Assembly (NCBI GenBank): GCA_913055645.1
Contig: CAJXLC010000011.1
Location: 1 to 52,818, forward strand
Direction of reading: 5' to 3'
DNA: 52,818 bases
DNA from: an uncultured Pseudomonadota bacterium
Lineage (GTDB): Bacteria > Pseudomonadota > Zetaproteobacteria > Mariprofundales > Mariprofundaceae
The position numbers were made by a program, and so were the translations under genes. The notes below the pieces were generated by a model. That model was not told where the DNA came from and made no database searches. It saw nothing but the letters and a program-made list of their open reading frames with translations. The stretch's first letter is position 1, and every line of letters begins with the position of its first letter. Below are positions 35,253 to 45,849 of the stretch, piece after piece.

Positions 35253-35921
35253 ATGAGTAGTGTAAAACCAGTATGGCGTGAGTGGATTGAATCTCTGATT
35301 GTGATTGCAATTATTGCGATTGTGATTCGTAGTTTTATTGTTGCGCCGTTTAAAATTCCATCATCAAGTATGGTGCCGACCTTGGATGTTGGCGATTATC
35401 TATTTGTTACGCGTTATAATTATGGCTTTCGTATTCCATTAACAGATATTCAGATAGCACCAGAGCGTGCAAAACGTGGAGATATAGTTGTATTTGATTA
35501 TCCTGGTGATCGTAGTATTGATTATATCAAACGCATTGTCGGATTACCTGGTGATGATATTCGTTATGAAAATAATAAGCTTTTTGTGAATGGTAAAGAA
35601 ATGCCATTAAGCAAAAAAGGCCCACGGGCTTATTTTTTGGGTGATGGCAGTGTGGATATGTCGACTGAATATGAAGAGCGTTTGTTCGATGTGAATCATG
35701 ATGTGTTGCGTAAAAAATTCTCGATTAAAGATGGTGAGTGGAAGGTGCCAGCAGATAAATATATGGTGTTGGGTGATAACCGAAACAACTCTAGAGACTC
35801 ACGCTTTTGGGGTTTTGTGCCGCAAAGTTACTTGGTAGGTAAAGCAGCAATTGTTTGGTGGTCTTGGGATGGTGCGAAGGGTGAAGTGCGCTGGAATCGT
35901 TTGGGAACCATACTTCATTAA
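35253..35921 (+). CDS. lepB: Signal peptidase I
   Basis: This 222-aa membrane serine protease removes signal peptides from exported proteins. One N-terminal membrane segment (residues about 12-32) precedes FKIPSSSMVPTLDVGDYLFV with catalytic Ser39. The general-base Lys93 is in YIKRIVGLPGD, and the box VLGDNRNNSRDSRFWGFVP follows near residue 170. It starts three bases after the lepA stop, as usual. It serves exported proteins such as the M48, nuclease and Tim44-like products in this window. Confidence 0.97.
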   Translation: MSSVKPVWREWIESLIVIAIIAIVIRSFIVAPFKIPSSSMVPTLDVGDYLFVTRYNYGFRIPLTDIQIAPERAKRGDIVVFDYPGDRSIDYIKRIVGLPGDDIRYENNKLFVNGKEMPLSKKGPRAYFLGDGSVDMSTEYEERLFDVNHDVLRKKFSIKDGEWKVPADKYMVLGDNRNNSRDSRFWGFVPQSYLVGKAAIVWWSWDGAKGEVRWNRLGTILH

Positions 35922-35951
35922 AAGGTGCTATAAGTTAGACGAGGAGTATGT

Positions 35952-36395
35952 ATGAGGAATGAGCAAGGTTTTTCGATGATTAAGATGATGTTTTGGGGTG
36001 CAATCATTGCTGCTGGTGTGATTTACGGCTACATGATTATACCTGTTTATAATGCCTATTGGAAGGTTCAGGATACCTTTGAAGGTGTATCCCGCTCGAT
36101 GGCAGATAGCAGTGAAAGTGCGATTCGAGAACGCTTACCAGATTTATTTCATATCAAATATTTGGCTGCGGGTGAAGTACCACAAGAATTTTATGATAAC
36201 TTGGAAATTAAAGCGGCAGATGGGCGTGTAGAAATTTCATCTTTTTATCATGTTACAGTTTGGTTGATAGGTCCTGTCGAAGGTGTAGACCCAAATTCTG
36301 ATTATACAGAGTCTGATTTAAAGGGTATGGATAAATTACGTGCCAAATTACGGCAGGACTTTGACTTTGAACCTTATGCTAAGACTTCTAAATGA
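35952..36395 (+). CDS. DUF4845-family membrane protein
   Basis: This 147-aa protein has one N-terminal membrane segment preceded by a pilin-like start (MRNEQGFSMIKMMFWGAIIA, then AGVIYGYMIIPVY) and a periplasmic domain (residues about 32-147). The family is regularly encoded between lepB and rnc; its function is not established. A good ribosome-binding site (GAGGAG) precedes the ATG. The G-F-S-x-I pattern recalls type IV prepilins, but there is no conserved Glu at the +5 position typical of pilins, so pilin processing is doubtful. The stop overlaps rnc (ATGA). Confidence 0.85.
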   Translation: MRNEQGFSMIKMMFWGAIIAAGVIYGYMIIPVYNAYWKVQDTFEGVSRSMADSSESAIRERLPDLFHIKYLAAGEVPQEFYDNLEIKAADGRVEISSFYHVTVWLIGPVEGVDPNSDYTESDLKGMDKLRAKLRQDFDFEPYAKTSK

Positions 36396-37072
36396 TAGTG
36401 AGATCGCAGCAAGATTTAGAAAAGCGCATTGCAGTTAAATTTACGAATACTGAACTGCTTACTCGCGCATTAACGCATTGCTCGCATTCAACGTCACACA
36501 TGGAGCGTTTGGAGTTTCTTGGCGATGCAGTTCTTGGTTTGGTTATTGCTGAACACTTGCATGATTTGTTTCCAGATGAAGCGGAAGGTCAGTTATCACG
36601 TTTACGGGCTGGATTGGTGCGTAAAGAAAGCCTTTATAAAGTGGCGCAACATTGGAATTTAGAGGCATACCTACAAGTTGGAGATGGAGAGCGCTCTGCA
36701 CAGGGTGTGAAATCAACATCAATTATTGCCAATGCGGTGGAAGCGGTGATTGGTGCAGTATTTAAGGATGCAGGCTGGCGTGTTGCGCAGACTTTAATTT
36801 TGAAAGCATGGCAGCCGCTATTGAAAAACATGGATGTTTCGGATGCACGCGATGCCAAAAGTCATTTGCAAGAATATACGCAAGCCAAAGCTTGGGGATT
36901 GCCTGTATACAAGGTTTGTGATTTGGGCATAAATCATAAACCACGCTTTGAAGCAGAGTGCTGGATTAAAAATAAATTATGTGGTGCGGGTTTTGGCGAA
37001 CGAAAGAAGGTGGCTGAATTGAATGCCGCGCAACAAGCACTGTTATCGTTTGGTGGTGAGGTTGATACATGA
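36392..37072 (+). CDS. rnc: Ribonuclease III
   Basis: This 226-aa double-strand-specific RNase matures rRNA and degrades structured RNAs. The signature ERLEFLGDAVLGLVIAEHL begins at residue 38, the second acidic cluster is IIANAVEAVIGAVFKDAGW (about 110-128), and the C-terminal dsRNA-binding domain (about 155-224) has AKSHLQEYTQAKAWGLPVYK and GERKKVAELNAAQQALL. It overlaps the genes on both sides (ATGA each). The era gene that often follows rnc is replaced by a sugar epimerase. Confidence 0.96.
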   Translation: MIVRSQQDLEKRIAVKFTNTELLTRALTHCSHSTSHMERLEFLGDAVLGLVIAEHLHDLFPDEAEGQLSRLRAGLVRKESLYKVAQHWNLEAYLQVGDGERSAQGVKSTSIIANAVEAVIGAVFKDAGWRVAQTLILKAWQPLLKNMDVSDARDAKSHLQEYTQAKAWGLPVYKVCDLGINHKPRFEAECWIKNKLCGAGFGERKKVAELNAAQQALLSFGGEVDT

Positions 37073-38937
37073 ATTTGTGGTTGTGGCGTAGCCGGTGGAT
37101 GGCTTTTTTCCATGATATTTTATGGATTCCATTGGCTTTAGTTTTAGCCTTTTGGGTACGCTTTAATTTGGAAAGTATTCCTTCCAGTAATCAATCAGGC
37201 ATGTGGTCTATGTTGTTTGTTTGTTTGGTAGTTCAAACGACATCTTTTTGGTTGTTTCATTTGTATCGTGGTATTTGGCGCTTTGCTTCTATTCCCGATT
37301 TATTACGCATTATGCGAGCAGTTTCTGTAGGTGTATTGATTTCATTCGCAGTGCTTTTTATTTGGTTGCGTTTGGAAGCTATTCCACGTTCCGTGATGCT
37401 GTTATACCCCATGTTCTTATTGATGGGCTTATCTATTCCACGCTTACTGTATCGTTGGCTTAAAGACCATCATATGGGCTTTGCAGGTAAGCAAGGTAAA
37501 CGTACATTGATTATAGGTGCAGGGCAGGCAGGGGAGCTTTTACTACGCGACTTACTTAAACATGAAGACTATATGCCGGTTGGTATGTTGGATGATGATG
37601 AGCGCAAACATGGTATGGAAATTCATGGCGTGCGTGTTTTGGCTAAGCTGGATGAGTTAGAAAAATATATTCGTGTTTTATCGGTTGATATGGTCATTCT
37701 AGCAATACCTTCTGCTTCTCATACAACGCTACAACAACTGATGCAGGTTTGTTCTTTGCATAGTATTTCCTGTCGTATTTTACCAACATTGTCTGAATTA
37801 GAAGGGGCTAAGGTAACGGTTGGACAATTGCGAGATATGCGTATTGAAGATTTATTGGGGCGCGCAGAAATTCAACTGGATGATTTTGAGGTAAATAGTT
37901 TTTTGGAAGCGAAGTGTGTTTTGGTGACAGGAGCAGGCGGCTCGATTGGTTCCGAATTGTGTCGTCAGATTTTGGCTTTCCAACCATCACAATTATTGAT
38001 GTTTGATCATGGCGAATTTAATTTATACAGCATTGATCAAGAATTATCAGGCAAGCATGATGCAGTGATTTCAATTTTGGGTGATATGCGTGATGAGTCT
38101 CGTATGCGTTGGGTATTTGAAACATGGCATCCTGATGTAGTTTTTAATGCGGCAGCTTACAAACATGTACCTTTGGTAGAAGGAAACCCTGCTGAAGGAG
38201 TGAAAACGAATGTTTTGGGAACCTGTCAGTTGGCTGATATTGCGGTGGATTATAACTGTCATAAATTTGTGCAGGTCTCAACGGATAAAGCGGTCAATCC
38301 TGCTAATGTTATGGGTGCGAGCAAACGAGCGGCAGAGATTTATTGTCAGAATTTAAATCAACGACAGCCGAAAACAGCCTTTATTACAACACGTTTTGGT
38401 AATGTTTTAGGCTCTGCTGGTTCGGTCGTACCACTGTTTAAAAAGCAAATTGAGCACGGTGGTCCGGTTACAGTGACGCATCCTGATATGACCCGTTATT
38501 TTATGACAATTCCAGAAGCCGTTAGCCTTATTCTACAGGCGGGAAGTATGGGTTCTGGCGGTGAGATATTTGTGCTTGATATGGGCTCGCCTATGAAAAT
38601 CACAGACTTGGCAGAGCAGATGATTCATTTATCAGGTTTGCAGTTAGGCAAAGATATTGAAATTCAATTTACAGGTCTACGCCCAGGTGAGAAAATGTAT
38701 GAAGAACTTTTTCATAAACAGGAAGCATTGGTAACTACGACACACCCCAAGATTATGCTTTCAGGCAGCCGTGATGTGAATTGGAATGACTTGCAGGATA
38801 TGTTGCGCCGTTTACAAGCAGCGTGCGTGGCACGTGAGGTAGAGTCTGTCAAAGTGCTACTTAAAGAGCTGGTGCCTGAATTTGTTGCGAATAAATGCAG
38901 TGATGATATTGCTGAGCAAGGGAAGGTATTGCACTGA
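37069..38937 (+). CDS. Membrane nucleotide-sugar epimerase/dehydratase (CapD/PglF/WbpM type)
   Basis: This 622-aa protein has four or five N-terminal membrane helices (residues about 10-130), a first Rossmann-like domain (TLIIGAGQAGELLLRDLL) and a C-terminal short-chain dehydrogenase domain (VLVTGAGGSIGSELCRQIL, VFNAAAYKHVPLVEGNPAEG, VSTDKAVNPANVMGASKR). Like WbpM and PglF, it has Met before G-A-S-K in place of the Tyr of classical Y-x-x-x-K enzymes. It probably dehydrates UDP-GlcNAc to start a surface-polysaccharide sugar. It is coupled to rnc by ATGA overlap, an unusual place, far from other glycan genes. Confidence 0.92.
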   Translation: MNLWLWRSRWMAFFHDILWIPLALVLAFWVRFNLESIPSSNQSGMWSMLFVCLVVQTTSFWLFHLYRGIWRFASIPDLLRIMRAVSVGVLISFAVLFIWLRLEAIPRSVMLLYPMFLLMGLSIPRLLYRWLKDHHMGFAGKQGKRTLIIGAGQAGELLLRDLLKHEDYMPVGMLDDDERKHGMEIHGVRVLAKLDELEKYIRVLSVDMVILAIPSASHTTLQQLMQVCSLHSISCRILPTLSELEGAKVTVGQLRDMRIEDLLGRAEIQLDDFEVNSFLEAKCVLVTGAGGSIGSELCRQILAFQPSQLLMFDHGEFNLYSIDQELSGKHDAVISILGDMRDESRMRWVFETWHPDVVFNAAAYKHVPLVEGNPAEGVKTNVLGTCQLADIAVDYNCHKFVQVSTDKAVNPANVMGASKRAAEIYCQNLNQRQPKTAFITTRFGNVLGSAGSVVPLFKKQIEHGGPVTVTHPDMTRYFMTIPEAVSLILQAGSMGSGGEIFVLDMGSPMKITDLAEQMIHLSGLQLGKDIEIQFTGLRPGEKMYEELFHKQEALVTTTHPKIMLSGSRDVNWNDLQDMLRRLQAACVAREVESVKVLLKELVPEFVANKCSDDIAEQGKVLH

Positions 38938-38969
38938 ATGCAGTCGTAGTAATAACATGTGTTGATGTA

Positions 38970-41069
38970 GTGGTGTTTGCGCCATTGCATATGTTGTATA
39001 CATATCAATGGCCAGCTGAGCTTGGCACGCCATTAAAAGGCATTCGTGTGCGTGTGCCATTGGGTTCAGGTGAACGTATTGGGGTGATACAACGTATTCA
39101 TCAACAGCCAATGTCAGATACCTATAAGTGTGTGCTAGATCGTTTGGATATTTCTCCCCTATATGATGATGTACAGCAACGTTTTTTGCAGCGTTTAGCA
39201 CAATATTACCTTGCCAGTGAAGGGCAGGTTTGGGAAATGGCGTTGGCGTGGGCAGCGGATGATAAACGGCGTTTTCGATATACCGATAAACAGGCTTTAA
39301 GTCAGTTTGATGAAACGTTGGCTCAGTGCTTTCACAGTAAAGCAGCAATTTCTTTGCAAACGATTGTGAAGCGTTGCGATACACATCCTCAATACCGTGT
39401 TTTACAAGCCTTGCAGGCAGGCTGTTTAGAAGAGCGTACTCAAGATAGTTCACAAGAAAATATTGTTATAGAAAAAACGCCCGATGGTGTGCATACATTG
39501 CTTCCCAAACAATCAGATGCCTGTTATCAAATCATTGATGCAGGATTGAGCTTTCGAAGTTTCTTATTATTTGGGGTGACAGGATCAGGAAAGACTGAGG
39601 TTTACCTGCGCGCTGCAGAACAGCATGTTAAAGAAGGCGGTCAAATTCTCATTTTGGTGCCTGAAATTGGGTTGACTCCGATGTGGTTATCGCGTTTATC
39701 GGCACGCTTTAAACGTTTGGCAACATGGCATTCGGCGATGCCACATGTTGAGCGCATTGCCGTGCGTCATGATTTGGAACATTTAGATGTATTGATTGGC
39801 ACACGTTCGGCTCTTTTCTTACCCTTGCCACGCTTATCCATGATTGTGGTGGATGAGGAGCATGATAGCTCATTTAAACAGCAAGATGGCGTGGGTTATT
39901 CGGCGCGTGATATGAGTTTACTGTTAGCTCAGGAGAAGAATATTCCTGTGGTACTTGGTTCGGCAACACCGAGCTTGGAGAGCTGGCGACAAGTAAACAC
40001 AGGTTCAATGACATTGCTTGAGCTTCCAGAGCGTGTTTCGGGTCATGCCGCGATTACCCCTGAAATCATTGATATGCGTGGTCATCATGCGATATTATCA
40101 GAGACTTTTTTACAAGCATTAAGGGATGTAAAAGCTGCTGGCAGGCAGGCGATTGTCTTTCTGAATCGGCGTGGTTATGCCCCAGCTTTGCAATGTACGG
40201 CATGTGGTCATGTGCCCGAATGCCATGCTTGCTCAATTCGTCTAACATTGCATCGAAGAGCAGGGCAATTACGTTGCCATAGTTGCGATTATAAACGTCG
40301 TGTACCCCGTGTATGTGAGTGTTGTGGTGAAGATGCGTTATTGCCATTGGGGGCGGGCACTGAAAAAATAGATGAATTATTAAGTGAGTATTTACCAGAA
40401 TTAGAATTTGCACGTTTTGATCGGGATGTGGTGCAAAGCCAAACACAACTCAAACAAACGCTACAGCAATTTGCACAAGGAGAATTGGATTGTTTGGTTG
40501 GCACACAAATGTTGGTGAAAGGGCATCATTTCCCTAATGTGACCTTGGTAGGTGTGGTCAATGCCGATCTGGGGCTTCATTTACCTGATTTTAGAGCAGG
40601 TGAGCGTTGGTGGCAGCAAATGACGCAGGTGGTTGGTCGGGCAGGGCGAGGTGATTGCCCTGGGCGCGTATTGATTCAAACATGCAATCCTGATGCGCCA
40701 TGGCTATCGCGTGTGGGAGATGTTCAGGCACGTACTATTCTTGATGAAGAACAACAGCTTCGTGAAGTATTGGCGTTTCCTCCCTTTGGACGTTGGGTAC
40801 GCATTGTTTTTTCTGCACGAGATTTGCATCGTGCTCAAAAAGCGGCGGATGCGTTGGCTGAGGTTTTGCATCAATGGAATCAAGTAAAAGTCAGTGGTCC
40901 TATGCAGTGTGCGATGGAACGAGTAGCAGGGCGTTTTCGGGTCGAGTTGTTGCTGCGTGATGCGACGCGGAAGATATTGCCTTGGAAACTTTCACCTGTT
41001 TTGAAGGCTGTTGCCATACCGTCAGGCGTACGAAGACGGGTGGATGTAGATCCACAGGATATGATGTAA
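38970..41069 (+). CDS. priA: Primosomal helicase PriA (start uncertain)
   Basis: This is the replication-restart 3'-5' helicase, 699 aa from GTG 38970. The helicase domain has [18 protein letters not shown] (Walker A), [15 protein letters not shown] (DEEH) and [11 protein letters not shown]. Eight cysteines in [26 protein letters not shown] and CECCGED form the two zinc sites. The N-terminal 3'BD has [20 protein letters not shown]. The same frame is open upstream and encodes residues that fit the family's first strand ([12 protein letters not shown]), so the true start may be a rare codon such as CTG 38934, seven bases after AGGGAAGG. No ATG is available. It is followed by uvrA 21 bp later. 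Confidence 0.94.
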   Translation: MVFAPLHMLYTYQWPAELGTPLKGIRVRVPLGSGERIGVIQRIHQQPMSDTYKCVLDRLDISPLYDDVQQRFLQRLAQYYLASEGQVWEMALAWAADDKRRFRYTDKQALSQFDETLAQCFHSKAAISLQTIVKRCDTHPQYRVLQALQAGCLEERTQDSSQENIVIEKTPDGVHTLLPKQSDACYQIIDAGLSFRSFLLFGVTGSGKTEVYLRAAEQHVKEGGQILILVPEIGLTPMWLSRLSARFKRLATWHSAMPHVERIAVRHDLEHLDVLIGTRSALFLPLPRLSMIVVDEEHDSSFKQQDGVGYSARDMSLLLAQEKNIPVVLGSATPSLESWRQVNTGSMTLLELPERVSGHAAITPEIIDMRGHHAILSETFLQALRDVKAAGRQAIVFLNRRGYAPALQCTACGHVPECHACSIRLTLHRRAGQLRCHSCDYKRRVPRVCECCGEDALLPLGAGTEKIDELLSEYLPELEFARFDRDVVQSQTQLKQTLQQFAQGELDCLVGTQMLVKGHHFPNVTLVGVVNADLGLHLPDFRAGERWWQQMTQVVGRAGRGDCPGRVLIQTCNPDAPWLSRVGDVQARTILDEEQQLREVLAFPPFGRWVRIVFSARDLHRAQKAADALAEVLHQWNQVKVSGPMQCAMERVAGRFRVELLLRDATRKILPWKLSPVLKAVAIPSGVRRRVDVDPQDMM

Positions 41070-41090
41070 TGTTTCCAATGGAGAATTTGA

Positions 41091-43901
41091 ATGAGTGAGA
41101 ATGTCATTCGCGTAGAAGGCGCACGTGTACATAATTTAAAAAATATCAGCATTGAATTACCACGTGATAAGCTGGTGGTGATTACAGGGGTATCAGGTTC
41201 AGGTAAATCATCCTTGGCTTTTGATACCTTGTATGCAGAAGGGCAACGCCGTTATGTGGAATCTTTATCGGCTTATGCAAGGCAGTTTTTGGGTATGATG
41301 GAGCGACCCGATGTTGATGCTATTGAAGGCTTATCGCCAGCTATTTCCATTGAGCAGAAAACCACCAGTCGTAATCCGCGTTCAACAGTGGGTACGATTA
41401 CTGAAGTGTATGATTATTTGCGTCTCTTGTTTGCACGTATTGGGAAACCGCATTGTCATAGTTGTGGAAAGGCGATTACTGCCCAACCTGCCAGTGCTAT
41501 TATTGAACAGTTATTGGCATTGAATGAGAATAGTAAGGTACAGATTCTTGCGCCGATTGCGCGGGGACGAAAAGGTGAGTTTCGCAAAGAATTGGAACAA
41601 GCTGGTAAAGATGGTTTTGTACGGGTACGTATTGATGGTGAGGTGATGCAGCTTGATGATGCGCCAGAGCTTAAAAAGAACATCAAACATCATATTGAGT
41701 TGGTGGTGGATAGGTTGGTCATTCGTGAGGGTATTCGTACCCGCTTGGCAGATTCAGTAGAAACTGCGCTACGTTATGGTGATGGCATGTTGATTGCGCT
41801 GATTGGCGCTGATGAACGATTATATTCTGAACATTATGCCTGTGATGATTGTGGTATTTCTTACCCTGAATTGGAGCCAAACCTGTTTTCATTCAATTCA
41901 CCTGCAGGTGCATGTCCCAAGTGCGATGGTTTGGGCATACAAAGTGTTTTTGACCCTGATTTGGTTGTGCCAGATAGTTCATTATCATTGCAACAAGGCG
42001 CAATTGCACCCTGGAGCGGGCGAGAAACGGTCATGTTTCATCAGACATTGGCTTCTGTGGCAGAGCATGTAGGCGTATCGATGGATATGGCATGGCGCGA
42101 TTTACCTGATGATGCAAAGCAACAAATTTTGCATGGTACAGGTCGAAAAAAAGTCGACTTTATTTATCAGACAGGTACGCAAAGTCGTACGGTTAGTCGT
42201 CCTTTTGAGGGAGTTATTCCTAATTTAAGTCGCAGGTATCGTGAAACGGGTTCCGAAGATGTGCGCGAGGAATTAGCGAAATATATCAATGCTATTGCTT
42301 GTCCGAACTGCGAAGGCTCGCGCCTTAATCGTGCTGCACGGCATGTGTTGGTGGGTGATTTATCGCTGCCAACGGTGTGTGCCTTGCCACTGCATGAAGC
42401 ACAGCATTGGATAGAAAACTTAAAGCTTAATACACAAGATCAGGTTATTGCTGAAAAGGTCGTGGAAGAAATTGCTGCGCGTTTGGGTTTTATGATTGAG
42501 GTGGGTCTGAATTATTTAAGTTTGGAGCGCACTGCTGGCACGCTTTCTGGTGGTGAGGCACAGAGGATTCGACTTGCCACACAGATTGGTTCGGCACTAG
42601 TAGGCGTTTTATATATTCTCGATGAGCCTTCAATTGGTTTGCATCAGCGGGACAATGATAGATTGTTAGCAACATTGAAACGACTTCGTGATTTGGGGAA
42701 CTCGGTGATTGTGGTTGAGCATGATGAAGACGCGATTCGTAATGCGGATTTTATTGTCGATATGGGGCCATTTGCAGGTGAGCATGGTGGTGAGGTTGTC
42801 GGGCAAGGAAGTTTGAAGGATATTTTGGCATCGAACACACTTACCTCAGATTATTTATCGGGTAGAAAATCTATTGCTATGCCCAAGCGTCGAAAAGTCG
42901 ATAAGAAACATCCAATGATTGGTATTGAAGGGGCATGTGAACACAATTTAAAGGATATTACGGCATTGTTCCCTATTGGGCGGTTAAGCTGTGTTACAGG
43001 TGTATCAGGGTCAGGTAAATCGACGATGATTTTGGATACCTTATACCGTGCTTTTGCTCGCCATCAGGGGCTAAAAACCGATAGGGTTGGTCAGCATACA
43101 TCGCTTATTGGTGCAGAGCTTATCAATAAAATCATTGATATTGATCAAAGCCCGATTGGGCGTACACCACGCTCCAATCCAGCGACTTATACAGGGATTT
43201 TTACGCCCATTCGTGAGTTGTTTGCAGGTGTACCTGAATCAAGAGCACGCGGTTATAAACCAGGTCGTTTTTCGTTTAATGTCAAAGGTGGTCGCTGCGA
43301 AGCATGTCAGGGTGATGGCATCATTAAAGTTGAGATGCATTTTTTACCTGATGTGTATGTGCATTGTGAGACTTGCCAAGGTAAACGTTACAATCGTGAG
43401 ACCTTAGATGTGCGTTACAAAGGTAAAACCATTGATGACGTGCTGAATATGACGGTGGATGAAGGCTTTGAATTTTTTGAGGCGATTGCTCCTTTAAAAA
43501 CGCGATTAAGTACATTGCAACAAGTGGGGTTGGGTTATATTCATTTAGGTCAGGCTGCAACCACACTTTCAGGTGGCGAAGCACAACGTGTGAAACTTGC
43601 CAAAGAGTTGGCAAGACGTGCCACAGGCGACACATTATATATCTTAGATGAGCCGACGACAGGTTTACATTTTGCCGATGTTGCGAAGTTGCTTGAGGTT
43701 TTACATGCTTTGGTGAATCACGGAAATACAGTATTGGTGATTGAACATAATTTAGATGTGATTAAAACAGCCGACTGGGTTGTCGATATGGGACCAGAAG
43801 GCGGCAATCGTGGCGGTGAAGTGCTTATTTCGGGCACACCAGAAACTGTCGTGGATTGCTCTAAATCGTGGACTGGAAAATATCTACAACATCATTTGTA
43901 A
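41091..43901 (+). CDS. uvrA: Excinuclease ABC subunit A
   Basis: This 936-aa DNA damage sensor starts nucleotide excision repair with UvrB. It has two ABC modules: Walker [21 protein letters not shown] and [17 protein letters not shown], signatures [17 protein letters not shown] and [17 protein letters not shown], and [13 protein letters not shown] and [14 protein letters not shown]. The zinc modules are CHSC, CDDCGI...CPKCDG and CEACQGDG...[10 protein letters not shown]. The length is normal. The start has TGGAG upstream. It ends five bases before the converging hybrid kinase gene, with no room for a separate terminator. Confidence 0.98.
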   Translation: MSENVIRVEGARVHNLKNISIELPRDKLVVITGVSGSGKSSLAFDTLYAEGQRRYVESLSAYARQFLGMMERPDVDAIEGLSPAISIEQKTTSRNPRSTVGTITEVYDYLRLLFARIGKPHCHSCGKAITAQPASAIIEQLLALNENSKVQILAPIARGRKGEFRKELEQAGKDGFVRVRIDGEVMQLDDAPELKKNIKHHIELVVDRLVIREGIRTRLADSVETALRYGDGMLIALIGADERLYSEHYACDDCGISYPELEPNLFSFNSPAGACPKCDGLGIQSVFDPDLVVPDSSLSLQQGAIAPWSGRETVMFHQTLASVAEHVGVSMDMAWRDLPDDAKQQILHGTGRKKVDFIYQTGTQSRTVSRPFEGVIPNLSRRYRETGSEDVREELAKYINAIACPNCEGSRLNRAARHVLVGDLSLPTVCALPLHEAQHWIENLKLNTQDQVIAEKVVEEIAARLGFMIEVGLNYLSLERTAGTLSGGEAQRIRLATQIGSALVGVLYILDEPSIGLHQRDNDRLLATLKRLRDLGNSVIVVEHDEDAIRNADFIVDMGPFAGEHGGEVVGQGSLKDILASNTLTSDYLSGRKSIAMPKRRKVDKKHPMIGIEGACEHNLKDITALFPIGRLSCVTGVSGSGKSTMILDTLYRAFARHQGLKTDRVGQHTSLIGAELINKIIDIDQSPIGRTPRSNPATYTGIFTPIRELFAGVPESRARGYKPGRFSFNVKGGRCEACQGDGIIKVEMHFLPDVYVHCETCQGKRYNRETLDVRYKGKTIDDVLNMTVDEGFEFFEAIAPLKTRLSTLQQVGLGYIHLGQAATTLSGGEAQRVKLAKELARRATGDTLYILDEPTTGLHFADVAKLLEVLHALVNHGNTVLVIEHNLDVIKTADWVVDMGPEGGNRGGEVLISGTPETVVDCSKSWTGKYLQHHL

Positions 43902-43905
43902 TTTT

Positions 43906-45849
43906 TTATTGCTCTTGATGTAAAAAAGATGTGATGATTTCTTGCAGATTATGAGGGTGAAAAGGTTTTGATATTAATACGGAATTCTCAAATTTTTTAG
44001 CACCTTTGATACTAATAGATTGATCATAGCCTGTAGCAAATATAATAGGGATATCAGAGGTTATCTGACGTATCTTATGCGCTGCTTCAAGTCCGCCTAG
44101 TCTAGGCATAATCATGTCCATAATAATGACATGAAATTTCTCACTATGCTCTTTGAATACTTCAACTGCTTCCTGTCCGTCTCGTGCTAGAGTGAGTTTA
44201 TAACCAAGGCTTTCAAGCATTTCAGCACATGTTTCACGCACTAGAGCATCATCATCGACCAATAAAATATGGACTTCCTGCAATAATTCTTTGGGATTAT
44301 CATTTGGAATGATATTTTTGCTTTTGAGCGGTAAATATATATGCACGCTTGTGCCTTGATTTAGTTTGGAGTCCACCTCAATAACGCCATTATGATGACG
44401 AATGACGCCCAAGCTAGTTGCTAAACCAAGGCCACTGCCCATTTGTTTGGTGGTAAAAAAAGGATCGAAAATGCGGTCTTGATGGGTAAGGGGGATGCCA
44501 GAGCCATTATCTTGAATAGAAATATGAGCATATTCCCCAGTTCGCAATTTAGGATGCGTTATGCAAATTTCTGGGTGTTGGGCGGGATTAAAAATGTTCA
44601 GACGCATATGAATTGTGGGATTATTTTGCTTTTGACATGCATCAACTGCATTTTGAATGATATTTACGATGGTTTGTTGAAGTTGATCTGCATTGCCATG
44701 CATGGAATATTTTTCGTGTGCAAAATCTAGCGTAAAATTAATGTTTTCAGGCACAGTATGCTGGATGACTTTATTTATTTCTTTGAGGAATGAGTCGAGT
44801 GGAAAATCATACTCTTCAACTTTTTCAGTGTGAGAAAATGTCATCAGTTGTTTGACAATATCTGCTGCATCATTGGCCGCAATTTGAACCTTTTTCAAGC
44901 GTTCAGCCGTTTTGGGTAGCTCTTTAACCTCTCGACTTGCTAGATATAGATTACCCAGTATGCCAGCGAGCAAATTATTAAAGTCATGTGCAATGCCTCC
45001 AACCAATGTACTGAGTGCTTCGCGTTTTTGAATATTACGATATTGCTCTTCTAGTGTGAGTTGTTGAGAAATATCTTCTTGAATGATAACGGCGTGCTGA
45101 ACTTGTGACTCGTGATCAATGACAATGGGAGCGATGCTAATACTGGCGATAAATAATGAGCCATCTTTACGTTTAATTTTCTGACGACCTTGCCAAGCTT
45201 TGGCAGAGCGTATGGTAGCTTTGATTTGTTTCTTAAAGTTGTCACCTTTCTTAGCATGCAGGCTTTGATATGTTTTTTTGTTCAGTACGTCGTCTTGACT
45301 CCAGCCTGTTTCCTTGCTGAAAGTTTGGTTTATATATTCAATATGACCAGACTGATCCACAATGATAATAGATTCAGCAGCTTGATTCATGGCTGAAATC
45401 AGTTGCGCTTGTTGTTTCTCTAAGTTTTGCCGTTGTTGCAATTCATCTTTCAGGCGAATGTTTATTGCTTTTTGTTTTGTGTTGACCCTAATATATTCGG
45501 TAAAATCTTGAATGGTAATAAGTATATGTTCATGGTCATCCAGTAAGCTTAGCGTAGTTCGCTGAATGCGTAGGGAGCCATCTGGCAAAGAACAGGGGAT
45601 GAAGTAGCCATGCAGTTGTGCAGAGAAAACAATAGGGACTGAATTTTCTTTCAACATATCAATGCGCATTTTGATATGCTGTTGGTTAAATTTATCGAAG
45701 GTTTCAAAGATATTTTTCCCGATCAATGCTGTTGCAGTGATGCCAGACCAATATTCCAAGCGTTGATTCCAAAAAACAATATTTCCTTGTGAATCAGTGA
45801 TACATGCACCTTCAGAAATAGCGTTAAGCAGATTGAATTGTGCATTCAT
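43906..45849 (-). CDS. PAS-containing hybrid histidine kinase
   Basis: A 647-aa soluble kinase. Two PAS domains (about residues 5-120 and 145-265; GACITDSQGNIVFWNQRLEY and SIIIVDQSGHIEYINQTFS) are followed by HisKA with H288 (VGGIAHDFNNLLAGILGN) and HATPase (NIIQNAVDAC, IQDNGSGIPL, MGSGLGLATSLGVIRHHNG). A C-terminal receiver has D578 (VIIMDMIMPRLGG). No membrane segment is seen, so it senses something in the cytoplasm. It overlaps the CheC-like gene by four bases, and a stand-alone receiver precedes that. The three genes form a signalling unit. Confidence 0.95.
   Translation of the reverse strand: MNAQFNLLNAISEGACITDSQGNIVFWNQRLEYWSGITATALIGKNIFETFDKFNQQHIKMRIDMLKENSVPIVFSAQLHGYFIPCSLPDGSLRIQRTTLSLLDDHEHILITIQDFTEYIRVNTKQKAINIRLKDELQQRQNLEKQQAQLISAMNQAAESIIIVDQSGHIEYINQTFSKETGWSQDDVLNKKTYQSLHAKKGDNFKKQIKATIRSAKAWQGRQKIKRKDGSLFIASISIAPIVIDHESQVQHAVIIQEDISQQLTLEEQYRNIQKREALSTLVGGIAHDFNNLLAGILGNLYLASREVKELPKTAERLKKVQIAANDAADIVKQLMTFSHTEKVEEYDFPLDSFLKEINKVIQHTVPENINFTLDFAHEKYSMHGNADQLQQTIVNIIQNAVDACQKQNNPTIHMRLNIFNPAQHPEICITHPKLRTGEYAHISIQDNGSGIPLTHQDRIFDPFFTTKQMGSGLGLATSLGVIRHHNGVIEVDSKLNQGTSVHIYLPLKSKNIIPNDNPKELLQEVHILLVDDDALVRETCAEMLESLGYKLTLARDGQEAVEVFKEHSEKFHVIIMDMIMPRLGGLEAAHKIRQITSDIPIIFATGYDQSISIKGAKKFENSVLISKPFHPHNLQEIITSFLHQEQ

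Noticed and set aside
35952-36395. Type IV pilin for the DUF4845 gene
   Set aside because: The start resembles a prepilin (G-F-S), but the conserved Glu five residues on is missing and the gene order matches the DUF4845 family.
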